Shown here one piece after another: positions 1 through 9,890 of a stretch of DNA of 64,000 nucleotides. The notes under the pieces are model-generated. The model worked only from the letters and a program-made list of their open reading frames with translations. It was not told the DNA's origin and did not search any database. A program made the translations under genes and the position numbers. The number at the start of each line of letters is the position of its first letter. Within the stretch, counting starts at the first letter, position 1. Origin of the DNA: Rhodonellum psychrophilum GCM71 = DSM 17998 (GTDB lineage Bacteria; Bacteroidota; Bacteroidia; Cytophagales; Cyclobacteriaceae); contig NZ_KB906675.1 of the NCBI RefSeq assembly GCF_000381545.1, positions 186,001 through 250,000 of the forward strand. Direction: 5' to 3'.

Positions 1-1
1 G

Positions 2-1978
2 GAATCCAATTTACAATTGAGCAAAGAAGATATTGAAATGATCAAAAAATGGATAGAACAGGGAGCCGAATATGAACCCCATTGGGCTTTTGTTCCTCCT
101 AAGAAATCTATCGTCCCCAAAATCAACAACAGTGATTGGGCAAGAAATGAGATTGATTTTTTTATTGCTTCCAAAATGAATCGGGTCGGATTGAAACCAA
201 ATCCGGAGGCAAAAAGTCTCGAATTGCTAAAAAGAATCAGCTTGGACATCACAGGACTTCCTCCCACAATAGAATTGATCAAAAAATTTGACGAGGACAA
301 CAGTGATCAAGTCTATGGGAATATCATTGATCATCTATTGGGACTACCGAGTTATGGCGAAAAAATGGCTGTGCTGTGGATGGATATTTCCAGGTATGCA
401 GACTCTTATGGCTATCAGGATGACAATATCAGAACACAATGGCCTTACCGCGATTGGGTGATTCATTCCTTTAACAAAAATCTTCCCTATGACCAATTCA
501 TCACCTGGCAGCTGGCAGGTGACCTTCTCCCAAATGCGAGCAAAGAACAGATTCTTGCCACCGCATTCAATAGAAACCACAAGTACACCGAGGAAGGTGG
601 GGTCATCGAGGAAGAATACCGCATCGAATATATCCTTGACAAAACCAATACTTTCAGCAAAGGATTGCTCGGAATCACCATGGAATGTGCGCAATGCCAC
701 GACCACAAATACGATCCATTTTCACAAGAAAATTACTACCAGCTATTTTCTTTCTTCAACAATACCCCCGAAAAAGGCTATGAAGGGGATGTGAGCCAGT
801 CCAAACCTGCCAAAACTCCAATCCTCTGGATAGAAAGAAATGATACTGATCAATTACTGAACTTTGTCAATCATCAGGATACCAGCAAATTGATAGTGTC
901 GGTCATGGATGAATTGGAAACCAGACGCCCCACCTACATCTTGGATCGAGGAGTTTATGATGCCCCCACCATTGAGGTATTCCCCAACACCCCAGAAAGT
1001 GTGTTTCCCTTTCCTCAGGATTTTGAGAAAAACCGTTTGGGATTGGCAAAATGGACCGTTGACAAGAAAAACCCATTGACAGCCAGGGTTTTTGTCAACT
1101 TGGTGTGGCAAGAAATCTTCGGAAAGGGGATTGTCAAATCCACAGGAGATTTTGGAATGCAGGGGGAGCTCCCCTCCCATCCAGAGTTGTTGGATTGGTT
1201 GGCCGTGGACTTTATCGAAAACGGTTGGAACATCAAAAGACTGGTCAAACAAATCCTCAGTTCTTCCACTTACAGGCAATCTTCAAAAATAGAAAAACAA
1301 AAACTGGACATTGATCCTGACAACACCTACTTGGCCCGCTCCTCCAGAATCCGCATTTCCGCCGAAAACATCAGGGATTTGATCTTGGAAAGCAGTGGTC
1401 TTTTGGTAAAGGAAATCGGTGGTCCAAGTGTCAAACCCTACCAACCAGAGGGGCTATGGGAGGCGGCCACATCTGGCCGAGGAGAACTCAAAACCTACAC
1501 GCAGGACAAAGACGAAAAACTTTACCGACGTGGACTCTATACCTTTATCAAACTCACCTCTCCCCCACCAATGCCCATCATTTTTGACGGTTCCAACCGG
1601 GATCAATGTGAAGTCAACAGGGGAAGGACCAATACACCTTTGCAGGCATTGGTGATGTTAAATGACCCTTTGGTCCTGGAAGCATCCAGAGTTCTTGCCC
1701 AAAATTTAAACCGCAGCACGAAAGACTCGGAAAGCAAAATCAGGGTTGCTTTTCAAAGGATCCTCTGCAGAAATCCGCAAGCGAACGAGTTAAAAGTATT
1801 GACAGCCTATTTCAAGGATGAACTTTTGAGGTTTGAAGGCAATCCAGAAATTATCGCTCAATTGGTTCAGGTTGGGGAATCGCCATTGGCGGAAAAGGAG
1901 ATCACCCCTGAATTGGCGGCCATGATGCAGGTTGTGACAGCCCTTTACAATTTGGAGGAGACCATAACCAAGATATGA
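2..1978 (+). CDS. DUF1549/DUF1553 (PSCyt2-PSD1) protein, 5' truncated by window edge
   Basis: This is the C-terminal part of a large planctomycete-type cytochrome-associated protein. The reading frame is open to the left edge. The first visible residues ([17 protein letters not shown]) match the end of a PSCyt1 heme domain, so a TTG at 17 is only an internal codon. A DUF1549 domain follows, with a [11 protein letters not shown] motif (codons 686-718), a CxxCH that may bind heme. A DUF1553 domain fills roughly the last 300 residues. Family members are exported and usually about 900-1000 residues long, so about a third is missing. The next gene starts 1 nt after the stop, indicating co-transcription with the DUF1501 partner. 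Biochemical activity of the family is not established. Domain identity is strong; role in oxidation or polysaccharide breakdown is inference. Confidence 0.9.
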   Translation, partial: ESNLQLSKEDIEMIKKWIEQGAEYEPHWAFVPPKKSIVPKINNSDWARNEIDFFIASKMNRVGLKPNPEAKSLELLKRISLDITGLPPTIELIKKFDEDNSDQVYGNIIDHLLGLPSYGEKMAVLWMDISRYADSYGYQDDNIRTQWPYRDWVIHSFNKNLPYDQFITWQLAGDLLPNASKEQILATAFNRNHKYTEEGGVIEEEYRIEYILDKTNTFSKGLLGITMECAQCHDHKYDPFSQENYYQLFSFFNNTPEKGYEGDVSQSKPAKTPILWIERNDTDQLLNFVNHQDTSKLIVSVMDELETRRPTYILDRGVYDAPTIEVFPNTPESVFPFPQDFEKNRLGLAKWTVDKKNPLTARVFVNLVWQEIFGKGIVKSTGDFGMQGELPSHPELLDWLAVDFIENGWNIKRLVKQILSSSTYRQSSKIEKQKLDIDPDNTYLARSSRIRISAENIRDLILESSGLLVKEIGGPSVKPYQPEGLWEAATSGRGELKTYTQDKDEKLYRRGLYTFIKLTSPPPMPIIFDGSNRDQCEVNRGRTNTPLQALVMLNDPLVLEASRVLAQNLNRSTKDSESKIRVAFQRILCRNPQANELKVLTAYFKDELLRFEGNPEIIAQLVQVGESPLAEKEITPELAAMMQVVTALYNLEETITKI

Positions 1979-1979
1979 G

Positions 1980-3437
1980 ATGGAAAAGGAAATATTAGAA
2001 AATGGGCTGAACCAAAACAGAAGGAAATTCCTATCAAAAGTTGGGCTTGGAATTGGGAGTTTGGCCTTGGGAAGTTTGTTGATCCCTGATCTGTTCAAAG
2101 GAAATGCCGGATTGGATGAAGAAGCCATGATGGCAGCCCTTCCACATTTTGCGCCCAAAGCAAAGAGAATCATTTACCTTTTCCAAAATGGAGCGCCTTC
2201 TCAACTCGAATCCTTTGATTACAAGCCCCTGCTCAACACCTATATGGGACAGGAATTACCTGAATCCATCAGGAAGGGCCAGAGATTGACCGGCATGACA
2301 TCAGGCCAAAGTTCCTTTCCGCTGGTGGGCTCCTATTTTGGTTTTCAACAATATGGGGAAGCAAAAGCATGGATCAGCGACATCTTTCCCCATACCGCCA
2401 AAATCGTGGATGATATCTGCATCATAAAATCCATGCACACCGAAGCCATCAACCACGATCCGGCATTGACCTTCTTTCAGACTGGTGCCCAAGTGGGTAA
2501 TCGACCAAGCATGGGCTCTTGGTTAAGTTATGGTTTGGGAAGTGAAAACAACAACTTGCCTGCCTTTTGTGTGCTGCTTAGCAGAGGAAAGGGAAATGGC
2601 CAGGGCGTTTATTCCAAATTATGGACAAATGGTTTTCTGGATTCCGTCCACCAAGGGGTTCAGTTTTCTGCCAGCGAAGATCCTGTCTTGTACCTTGGTG
2701 ATCCCAAAGGAATGAGCAGACAGGACCGCAGAAAGATGCTGGATCAAATCGCTTCTTTGAATCAAATGAATTATGAAAATTTTGGCGATCCTGAGATCAA
2801 TGCCAAAATCCAGCAATATGAAATGGCATTCCGAATGCAGACGGCTGTACCTGAAGTCACTGACATTTCGAAAGAACCCGACAGCATCATCAAACTTTAT
2901 GGACCCGATTGTCTCATCCCGGGCACTTATGCAGCCAACTGCCTGTTGGCAAGAAAGTTATCAGAAAACGGTGTCAGGTTCGTCCAACTTTACCATCAAG
3001 GCTGGGACCAGCACGGCAACCTGCCCAATGAAATGGCCAATCAGGCAAAAGATGTGGATCAGGCATCCGCGGCATTGATTACCGATTTGAAACAGCGGGG
3101 CCTGCTGGATGAAACATTGGTTATTTGGGGTGGGGAATTTGGCAGGACAAATTACTGTCAAGGCAAGATTTTGGCGGACAACTATGGAAGAGACCATCAC
3201 CCTAGAGCATTTTCCATTTGGATGGCGGGAGGCGGAGTCAAACCCGGCATCGTTCATGGCGAAACGGATGATTTTGGCTACAACATCACCGAAGACCCTG
3301 TTCATATCCATGATTTTCAGGCGACCATCTTGCATCTTGCTGGCATCGATCATGAAAAAATGGTCTACAAACATCTGGGTAGAAGATACCGGTTGACTGA
3401 TGTCTCTGGTAAGGTGGTAAAGCAAATATTGGTTTAA
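1980..3437 (+). CDS. DUF1501 domain protein, Tat-exported, alkaline phosphatase/sulfatase-like fold
   Basis: A 485-residue protein typical in length for DUF1501, a family related to the sulfatase/alkaline phosphatase fold. The N-terminus has a twin-arginine signal ([12 protein letters not shown] followed by a hydrophobic stretch, residues about 12-40), predicting export in a folded state. Conserved DUF1501 motifs include [24 protein letters not shown] and GRDHHP, which resemble the metal-site region of the superfamily. The ATG at 1980 lies 1 nt after the upstream DUF1553 stop. DUF1501 and DUF1553 genes are habitual neighbours in Planctomycetes and Verrucomicrobia, and less often in Bacteroidota. 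The substrate is unknown. Confidence 0.93.
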   Translation: MEKEILENGLNQNRRKFLSKVGLGIGSLALGSLLIPDLFKGNAGLDEEAMMAALPHFAPKAKRIIYLFQNGAPSQLESFDYKPLLNTYMGQELPESIRKGQRLTGMTSGQSSFPLVGSYFGFQQYGEAKAWISDIFPHTAKIVDDICIIKSMHTEAINHDPALTFFQTGAQVGNRPSMGSWLSYGLGSENNNLPAFCVLLSRGKGNGQGVYSKLWTNGFLDSVHQGVQFSASEDPVLYLGDPKGMSRQDRRKMLDQIASLNQMNYENFGDPEINAKIQQYEMAFRMQTAVPEVTDISKEPDSIIKLYGPDCLIPGTYAANCLLARKLSENGVRFVQLYHQGWDQHGNLPNEMANQAKDVDQASAALITDLKQRGLLDETLVIWGGEFGRTNYCQGKILADNYGRDHHPRAFSIWMAGGGVKPGIVHGETDDFGYNITEDPVHIHDFQATILHLAGIDHEKMVYKHLGRRYRLTDVSGKVVKQILV

Positions 3438-3459
3438 TGGCAAATTTAACTTCAATGGT

Positions 3460-5601
3460 ATGCCGTTAAATTCCCGCTTGGTTTCGATTTCAGAAAATGC
3501 ACTTATTGCAGCACACGGTTTTATTCTAATCTTGATTATTGGACAAGACAGGATTCAACTCCCGGCCATTCTGGAAGTGGTGGGAAGGACGCACCCCTTA
3601 TTGTTACACTTCCCGATCGTATTGCTTCTGATTGGAGTTGTACTTGTACTATTTCCGAAAATCCTTTCCGAATCCAAACGGCCCAAATTATTGACCAGTG
3701 GGATATTGCTTCTGGGTCTGCTATTTTCTGCCTTTACGGTTATTGCTGGATTGTTCCTTGCCACTGAGTCCGGTTATGAAAGATCGGATATCCAAAACCA
3801 CCAATGGACAGGAATTCTGGTTTTTTGGCTAGGATCCCTTTTGTACTGGAGTTTTAAAAAAGATTTTGTGCCAGCCAATAAAATCATGGCGATAAGTTTG
3901 GCTGTTTGTATCCTGATTGCCGGCCACCTCGGTGCTTCCCTTACGCATGGAGAAGATTTCCTTTGGTCTCCTTTGAATCAAAAAACGCTTACCTCTACTC
4001 CATTTGAGGAAGCTTTGGCATACGCGCATGTCATCCAACCCATCTTGGAACAGAAATGCGTCAGCTGTCACAAAGCTTCCAAGAAAAAAGGGGACCTTCG
4101 ACTAGATGAGCCAGAATTCATTTTGACTGGGGGAGAAAATGGGCCGGTAATCGATTTTGAGAAGCCTGAAAACAGTCTGCTCCTCCGACACATCCTGCTC
4201 CCCTTGGAAGACGAGGACCATATGCCTCCCAAAGGGAAAATGCAATTGTCAGAAGATGAAATCTTATTGATCCAAGCTTGGATTAAGGATTCGGTACATT
4301 TTGAAAAAAAACTGGTTCACTTTAATGCGGAGAGTGAGTTCCTTTTATTGGCGAAGTCTAAATTCCAAACACAAAAAAACACCTATGATTTTGCCTCCGC
4401 AGATCAGGAACTTGTCCAATCGCTCAATAATTTTTATCGACGTATCCAGCCCATTCACCCCCAATCTGCTGGTTTGGAAGTTAATTTTTATGGGAAAGAA
4501 AATTTCAATTTAGAAGAAATCAAAGGCTTAGAGCCCATAAAGGAACAAATCGTAAGCATCAACCTAAGTTACATGCCATTGAAGGAAATGGACATGGCTG
4601 TTTTGGCTGCATTCAAAAACCTTGAAAAATTGAACCTGAATTTTACAGGAATTGGGGGAAATACACTTCAAATCCTAAGTGGGTTAAAAAATTTAAGAAG
4701 TCTTTCTCTTTCGGGAAACCCAATAGCTCCATATGAGACCAAGGCACTTTCAGGCTTGAAGCAATTGGATTTTCTTTATCTATGGAACACTTCTCTTCCC
4801 GAAGGACAAATTAAAGAACTAAAAGCATCCTTGACCAATACAAAAATTGAGATCGGTTTTCAAAATGATGGGATTCTGTACGTCTTGAATCCCCCTATCA
4901 TCGATTTTGATCAAACTGTTTTTTCAGATCAAACCGAAATCCGGCTGAAGCATCCAATTGAGAGCACGAAACTTTTTTATACAGTGGACAATACTCCACC
5001 AGACAGCAGTAGTTCCTTAAAATACGAAAAACCGATTGTTTTGGAAAAATCCAGCACTTTGCGGGCCAGGGCTTTTGCGGCAGGCTGGTTGGGCAGTCCT
5101 GAGGCTTCAACGGTTTTTCTTAAATCAGGGAAAAAGCCAGATTTCCTCAATTTAAAATTTCCTCCGAATGAAAAATACAAAGGCAAGGGAGTAGAAACAT
5201 TGTTTGACCTTCAAAAGGGGGATTTTGATTTTGGTTCGGGGAAATGGCTCGGATTTCAGGAGAATCCAATGGACCTCCTCATGGAGTTTGATCAGCCTAA
5301 AACCATCAATGAAGTTGCCATAAGCCTCTTTTTGGATGAATCCTCTTATATTTTCCCTCCTTCAACCGTTGAAATATGGGTGCGGGAATTGAAGGGGGAA
5401 TGGAGAATTTTCCAAAAAGACACCCCCGACCAACCCAATCAAGCCGGTGATAAGAGGTTGAATTTGATAGTATACAAAATGGAGCAATTACAAATTGAGG
5501 CTTTGAGATTGAGAATACTCCCGATCAAGTCTTTACCAAAATGGCATCCCGGCGTTGGTCAGAAAGGCTGGGTATTTATTGATGAAATTCTTTTGAATTA
5601 A
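3460..5601 (+). CDS. Membrane-anchored c-type cytochrome with LRR and chitobiase C-terminal-like domains
   Basis: A 713-residue mosaic protein. Residues about 45-165 hold four or so membrane segments with a THPLLLHFPIVLL motif similar to DUF2231. A PSCyt1-type heme site CVSCH lies at about residues 199-203, with MPPKGKMQLS downstream, where the distal Met ligand usually sits. Leucine-rich repeats follow (about 355-465), then a chitobiase/beta-hexosaminidase C-terminal-type module (about 490-555), then a discoidin-like beta domain to the end. It is 22 nt downstream of the DUF1501 gene and completes a three-gene operon. The architecture suggests a membrane-bound electron-accepting or sensing subunit that contacts a glycan; that role is inference. 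Confidence 0.85.
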   Translation: MPLNSRLVSISENALIAAHGFILILIIGQDRIQLPAILEVVGRTHPLLLHFPIVLLLIGVVLVLFPKILSESKRPKLLTSGILLLGLLFSAFTVIAGLFLATESGYERSDIQNHQWTGILVFWLGSLLYWSFKKDFVPANKIMAISLAVCILIAGHLGASLTHGEDFLWSPLNQKTLTSTPFEEALAYAHVIQPILEQKCVSCHKASKKKGDLRLDEPEFILTGGENGPVIDFEKPENSLLLRHILLPLEDEDHMPPKGKMQLSEDEILLIQAWIKDSVHFEKKLVHFNAESEFLLLAKSKFQTQKNTYDFASADQELVQSLNNFYRRIQPIHPQSAGLEVNFYGKENFNLEEIKGLEPIKEQIVSINLSYMPLKEMDMAVLAAFKNLEKLNLNFTGIGGNTLQILSGLKNLRSLSLSGNPIAPYETKALSGLKQLDFLYLWNTSLPEGQIKELKASLTNTKIEIGFQNDGILYVLNPPIIDFDQTVFSDQTEIRLKHPIESTKLFYTVDNTPPDSSSSLKYEKPIVLEKSSTLRARAFAAGWLGSPEASTVFLKSGKKPDFLNLKFPPNEKYKGKGVETLFDLQKGDFDFGSGKWLGFQENPMDLLMEFDQPKTINEVAISLFLDESSYIFPPSTVEIWVRELKGEWRIFQKDTPDQPNQAGDKRLNLIVYKMEQLQIEALRLRILPIKSLPKWHPGVGQKGWVFIDEILLN

Positions 5602-6105
5602 GCAAGATCAAAAACTAATGGAGAAACGGGTTTGATGGCATCTCGGTAAGAATATGAAATGTCCTCAAAGGGAAATCCTGAATCAAAATCAAACTTTTAT
5701 TTCGACAATTAGATCTTTGTATAAATTAAATATCCAATTTCGAAAATGTTTTTGGTATCCTGATGTTTAATTTTTTTGTTTTTAAGAATTGATTTGATCT
5801 TGAAAAAGCTACTCAATCGCCAGAGATGCACCTCTAAAATCATCTCCTTCCACCAATCTCAAAATTGCGTTCATGGATCAATAGATCCCTATATCAATGA
5901 AAAACCCACCAATATTGATTTTATTTTCTTGATTTTTTTAGGGAAATGATGGTGAACAAAAAGCTTATCATTTGGGAAACCTCGTGGAAGTAGGTTTCAA
6001 TTCACATGCTTTGATTTTAAAACGTGGTATCAATATTGAATAAGGGACCATTATAGAATGAACGTCCCCTTTTAATTCTCCTTGAATTCACCCAAACACT
6101 CCTTT
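5602..6105. other. Intergenic region with a possible coding remnant
   Basis: About 500 nt, AT-rich, with no strong hairpin or full gene. At 5942-6043 (+) there is a 33-codon open stretch, bounded upstream by a stop and lacking a start codon, whose translation (includes GEQKAYHLGNLVEVGFN) has protein-like composition. It may be the 3' remnant of a decayed gene, but I cannot assign a family and chance is possible. Confidence 0.3.
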
Positions 6106-6666
6106 ATGAAAATCTACATCAAATATATGGTGAGCATGCGATGTAAATTGGTGGTTAAGGAAGAATTGAAAAAATTAGGGATTGAAAAAGTTCAGATTGA
6201 ACTTGGATTAGTCGAGATTTTTGAACCTGTTTCAGACAGCCAATATGAAAAGTTAAAGAAAAATCTTCTCTTAACAGGCTTGGAAATGCTGGACGACAAA
6301 AAAAGTATCCTCATCGGAAAAATTAAAAATGTGATAATTGAAATGATCCATTACTCAGATGATGTACCCAAAATCAATTTTTCTGATTACCTCAGTAAAA
6401 AATTGGATTACAACTACACCTATCTCTCCAATATTTTTTCTGAGGTAAATGGCATCACCCTTCAACAGTTTATCATTAACCATAGGATTGAAAGAATCAA
6501 GGAATTACTTCTCTATGAAGAGCTCAATTTGACAGAAATTGCACATAAATTACATTACAGCAGTGCCGCCCATTTATCCACCCAATTCAAAAGGGTTACG
6601 GGCTCTTCTCCATCAGATTTCAAACAAATGAGGGAAAAACGCTTGATTAACTTGGAAAATCTGTGA
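6106..6666 (+). CDS. AraC-family transcriptional regulator, short Bacteroidota type
   Basis: A 186-residue regulator with a C-terminal AraC DNA-binding domain of two helix-turn-helix units (about residues 85-180; IERIKELLLYEELNLTEIA and LHYSSAAHLSTQFKRVTG). The N-terminal 80 residues (starting MKIYIKYMVSMRC) look like a small alpha/beta domain that resembles a heavy-metal-associated fold but has no CxxC metal site. I chose the ATG at 6106 over 6082 because homologues known to me begin with this MKIYIKYMVS segment. It lies just upstream of two small membrane-protein genes and may control them; that is inference. Class assignment is firm, ligand unknown. Confidence 0.9.
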   Translation: MKIYIKYMVSMRCKLVVKEELKKLGIEKVQIELGLVEIFEPVSDSQYEKLKKNLLLTGLEMLDDKKSILIGKIKNVIIEMIHYSDDVPKINFSDYLSKKLDYNYTYLSNIFSEVNGITLQQFIINHRIERIKELLLYEELNLTEIAHKLHYSSAAHLSTQFKRVTGSSPSDFKQMREKRLINLENL

Positions 6667-6782
6667 TTTATGTAAACTAAACCAAATAAAATGTAAGCCT
6701 TACTTTATGAAAACTTTACAAATTTAAACTTTGAAATAAAACAAAAATCCTTCCGGGTTTTTGAAACTTTAAAATCGAAAAA

Positions 6783-7103
6783 ATGAGAAAAATTAGACTC
6801 AGTTTAATGGCGATAATGCTCTTTTTGGCATTCAATCCCATTGCATTGCAAGCCGAATCAAGCGTCAAATCTGTGCCTGCCCACACTGGCAAAGCTGTGA
6901 TGTCCGAAAAAGCCAATGCATTATTGACCAGATTGGATGAAATCAACGCTTTAGACAAATCCAACCTGAGTTCTTTGGAAAAGAAGGAGATGCGAAAAGA
7001 AGTTCGCGCTGTAAAAGAAGAATTAAAAGCTGAAGGCGGAGGAGTTTATCTTTCTGTTGGTGCTTTAATATTGGTAATCATTTTATTAATCGTTTTACTT
7101 TAA
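6783..7103 (+). CDS. Small exported/membrane protein of unknown function
   Basis: A 106-residue protein with an N-terminal signal-like segment (residues 1-24), a charged helical middle (about 45-85, rich in Lys and Glu, SLEKKEMRKEVRAVKEELK) and a C-terminal transmembrane helix (about 88-106). Similar small proteins occur in Bacteroidota without known function. The next gene, an Lmo0937-type mini-protein, starts 5 nt downstream and a very strong terminator follows it, so the two form a bicistronic unit. The upstream region has several AAACTTT boxes resembling Bacteroidota -7 sequences. I cannot name a function; an envelope stress role is a guess from the neighbours. Confidence 0.75.
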   Translation: MRKIRLSLMAIMLFLAFNPIALQAESSVKSVPAHTGKAVMSEKANALLTRLDEINALDKSNLSSLEKKEMRKEVRAVKEELKAEGGGVYLSVGALILVIILLIVLL

Positions 7104-7108
7104 TCAAC

Positions 7109-7264
7109 ATGGGAAATTTACTTTACATTGTCGCAGTAGTATTGATCATTTTATGGCTTGTAGGATTCGTTGGATACGGAACTGGCGGGATTATTCACGT
7201 ACTCTTGGTTATCGCCGTTATTGCGATTCTTCTAAGAGTAATTCAAGGAAGAAGAATTCTTTGA
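7109..7264 (+). CDS. Lmo0937-family small membrane protein
   Basis: A 51-residue protein, nearly all hydrophobic, with two predicted transmembrane helices separated by a Gly-rich turn (GFVGYGTGGIIH) and a basic tail (RVIQGRRIL). This pattern fits the Lmo0937 family, short two-helix membrane proteins widespread in bacteria and often linked to stress conditions; the function is unknown. It starts 5 nt after the preceding small gene and ends 23 nt before a 22-bp terminator stem. A second member lies on the minus strand at 52769-52915. Confidence 0.85.
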   Translation: MGNLLYIVAVVLIILWLVGFVGYGTGGIIHVLLVIAVIAILLRVIQGRRIL

Positions 7265-7287
7265 TAAATTTCGTTTAAAAATTGACC

Positions 7288-7335
7288 AAACCAAAAAGAC
7301 GAAAAAGGAGAAATCCTTTTTCGTCTTTTTGGTTT
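7288..7335. terminator. Strong rho-independent terminator, 22-bp perfect stem
   Basis: A perfect 22-bp inverted repeat (arms 7288-7309 and 7314-7335, loop GAAA) ending in a T-run. It closes the small membrane-protein unit. The A-run on the other side lets it act in both directions, although the PPK2 gene ends about 120 nt away. Confidence 0.93.
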
Positions 7336-7454
7336 TACAATAGGCAGAATCTGTCATTTCAGACAAAATAAGCTCACAGGAACCTCCTTTTCACCTGAAA
7401 ACAAAACTTGTTTGGAATTTTAATACTTGCAGAACATCGCCAAATTTGATTCTC

Positions 7455-8339
7455 TTAAATTTTTTCCGAAAGGAGTTGATCATGATAAAAGGCAATGTTT
7501 TGCTTTATTTTATCGTCTAGTTCAGGCTCTTTGATATCCACATATTTCGAAATTTCATCATAAATGGTTTTGGCCACAATATACCTTGCTGTTTCTTTGG
7601 AGTCTGCCGGCACAATATACCAAGGTGCATTTGGGCTGGATGTTTTGTTGATGGCTTCTTCGTAATATTCGTGGTATTTGTCCCACAAAGCTCTTTCTAC
7701 CAGGTCCCCAGGTGAAAATTTCCAATTGTGTTTTTCTTTTTCCAACCTTCGGACCAAGCGTTTTCTTTGTTCTTCTTTGCTCAAGTGAAGGAAAAATTTC
7801 AATACGATGGTTCCATTTTGTACGATATGATTTTCAAAATTATTGATTTGTTCAAACCTCCTTTCCCAAAATTCCGGAGTTACATCTTCTACTTCAAGTA
7901 TATCCGGTAGATTCTCGTTGAGGAGATATTTTGGATTCACCCTTGTGACCAAAACATTCTCATAGTGGGTCCTATTGAAAACCGCATACTTGCCTCTTTC
8001 CGGCAAAGCAATGGTGTGTCTCCAGAGGTAATCGTGTTCAAGTTCATTGGAACTTGGGGTTTTGAAACTGTGAACCACCACTCCCCTCGGATTAAACTCC
8101 TTAAAGACCTCTCGGATCAAGCTGTCTTTTCCTGAAGTATCCATGCCCTGCAAGCAAATCAACACCGCATATTTATTGTGGGCGTACATCACGTCTTGGT
8201 GCTTGCTTAGTCGCCCCCTGACTTTTTCCAATGCCTTTATTTTTTTACTTTCTGATGCATCGATCTCCAAGAAGGTTGGTAAATCATTTAATTTGATGGG
8301 GAAAGTGACTTTAAAGTCTTCTGGTTTTATACTTTTCAT
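7455..8339 (-). CDS. Polyphosphate kinase 2 family protein
   Basis: A 294-residue PPK2-family kinase that transfers phosphate between inorganic polyphosphate and nucleotides. The Walker A loop is GMDTSGKD (residues 65-72). The FNRTHYENVLVTRV segment (about 119-132) is the conserved region holding the Walker B/lid residues, and RRLEKEKHNWKFSPGD is the lid module. Length is typical of one-domain PPK2. The NRTHYE variant recalls class III enzymes that act on both AMP and ADP, but I cannot assign the class by eye. It is a single gene, divergent from the NagX-like gene. Confidence 0.93.
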   Translation of the reverse strand: MKSIKPEDFKVTFPIKLNDLPTFLEIDASESKKIKALEKVRGRLSKHQDVMYAHNKYAVLICLQGMDTSGKDSLIREVFKEFNPRGVVVHSFKTPSSNELEHDYLWRHTIALPERGKYAVFNRTHYENVLVTRVNPKYLLNENLPDILEVEDVTPEFWERRFEQINNFENHIVQNGTIVLKFFLHLSKEEQRKRLVRRLEKEKHNWKFSPGDLVERALWDKYHEYYEEAINKTSSPNAPWYIVPADSKETARYIVAKTIYDEISKYVDIKEPELDDKIKQNIAFYHDQLLSEKI

Positions 8340-8530
8340 GGGATTGGCTTAAATGTTTCAAACAATATCTCAACAATAAAACAAATGGAGGCAAGAAAGA
8401 TCAATATAACAATTTGCGGATTCAGGTTTCCTGATTTTTAAATTTTATATTAGTTTTAGAACCATTATTAAATTATATTTTAGATAAAGTATGCTTTGAT
8501 TAAATAAAATATCTAAAAACAAAACATCCT

Positions 8531-9682
8531 ATGCCTCCAACCCTGCAGCCCACCACCACACTTCTTCAGGAGCGTTACCTTTCTTTGGACGTACTCAGGG
8601 GACTTACCATCGCCCTTATGGTGGTCGTAAATACTCCCGGAAGTTGGAACCATATTTATGGACCATTTACCCATGCTGATTGGCATGGGTTCACGCTCAC
8701 GGATTTGGTCTTTCCGACTTTCCTTTTTGTAGTAGGAAATGCAATGGGCTTCAGCATGAAGAAGCTGGAAAAAGCTGGGACGGAAATCTTCTTGAAAAAA
8801 ATATTCAAAAGGACAGCCGTCATTTTCCTGATCGGATGGGGGCTTAACGCTTTCCCGTTTTTCGAATTTACTGAATCCGGCCAAATTTCAATGATCAATT
8901 GGGGAGAGGTCCGTCTTTTCGGGGTCTTGCAAAGAATCGCGCTCTGTTACCTTTTGGCATCAGTCATTCTTTATTATTGGGGAAAGTTGGGGTCGATTTT
9001 ATTCTCAGTAGTCGCTTTACTCGGCTATTGGGCAGTCATGTATTTCTACGGAGAGTCGGGCGATCCTTACTCCCTAACTGGAAATGCAGCTTTAAAACTT
9101 GACCTTTGGGTGGTCGGCGCAAAAAATCTCTACACCGGAGAAGGAATCCCGTTCGATCCAGAAGGCATTTTGAGTACTATTCCCGCAGTAGTCAATGTAA
9201 TCGCAGGTTATTGGGCCTCTAAATTGATCCAAAAGGTAGGCAATAATACCAAAACCATAAAAGTGATCGTGATTACCGGTATTGTCTTTATTCTGCTCAG
9301 CCTTGTTTGGCACTTGTCATTCCCCATCAATAAAAAAATCTGGACAAGTTCCTATGTCTTGTTGACGGTGGGTTATGATTTGATTCTTATTGGGGTTCTG
9401 ATTTATATCATCGAGGTTTGGAAAAAGAAAAAATGGACCTATTTTTTCGTGGTCTTTGGCCGCAACCCATTGATATTGTATATCCTATCGGGAATACTGA
9501 TCAGTATCCTCGGGATCATTCCCATGGGGGATCAAAGTTTGAGAGGGTACATCTACGAACAAGGCTTTTTGCGATGGCTTTCCTTCAAGGATGCCTCTTT
9601 AATGTTCGCCTTGGTTTACACCGCGACGATCTGGCTCATTGGGTTTTGGATGGATCAAAAAAAGATTTATATCAAGGTTTAG
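8531..9682 (+). CDS. NagX/HGSNAT-like membrane acyltransferase (DUF5009)
   Basis: A 383-residue polytopic membrane protein with about ten or eleven transmembrane helices. The N-terminal signature LSLDVLRGLTIALMVVVN and the following HGFTLTDLVFPTFLFVVG segment are diagnostic of the heparan-alpha-glucosaminide N-acetyltransferase/NagX family. Animal members move acetyl groups across the membrane to glucosamine; bacterial NagX genes often sit in amino-sugar loci, but no such partners are adjacent here. It is monocistronic. A TATGCTTTG sequence near 8490 could be a degenerate -7 box. Substrate is unknown. Confidence 0.88.
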   Translation: MPPTLQPTTTLLQERYLSLDVLRGLTIALMVVVNTPGSWNHIYGPFTHADWHGFTLTDLVFPTFLFVVGNAMGFSMKKLEKAGTEIFLKKIFKRTAVIFLIGWGLNAFPFFEFTESGQISMINWGEVRLFGVLQRIALCYLLASVILYYWGKLGSILFSVVALLGYWAVMYFYGESGDPYSLTGNAALKLDLWVVGAKNLYTGEGIPFDPEGILSTIPAVVNVIAGYWASKLIQKVGNNTKTIKVIVITGIVFILLSLVWHLSFPINKKIWTSSYVLLTVGYDLILIGVLIYIIEVWKKKKWTYFFVVFGRNPLILYILSGILISILGIIPMGDQSLRGYIYEQGFLRWLSFKDASLMFALVYTATIWLIGFWMDQKKIYIKV

Positions 9683-9859
9683 ATCAAATGGGAAATATCA
9701 AGTTTTCGGGACAGATTTGCTCTCCCAAGAAAAAAGGGGACGCGAAATATCTGGGTTTTACAGGATGGATAGGGAGTTGGACGGTGTTTTGCTTATGCTG
9801 TAATTGAAAAGATCAGAACATTATTTTAAAAATTTTAGCTTTCCAAAAGTATAAACGGT

Positions 9860-9867
9860 TAATTTTG
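9860..9867 (+). promoter_or_regulatory. Bacteroidota -7 box TAATTTTG before the universal stress protein gene
   Basis: An exact TAnnTTTG match 23 nt upstream of the ATG at 9891. No clear -33 TTG partner is seen. The start is preceded by AATAGGA, a weak ribosome-binding sequence. Confidence 0.5.
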
Positions 9868-9890
9868 CAATTCGAAATCCTCAAATAGGA

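Noticed and set aside
17-1978. TTG at 17 as the start of the DUF1553 gene
   Set aside because: The frame is open to the window edge and the upstream residues continue a PSCyt1-type sequence, so the gene is simply cut.
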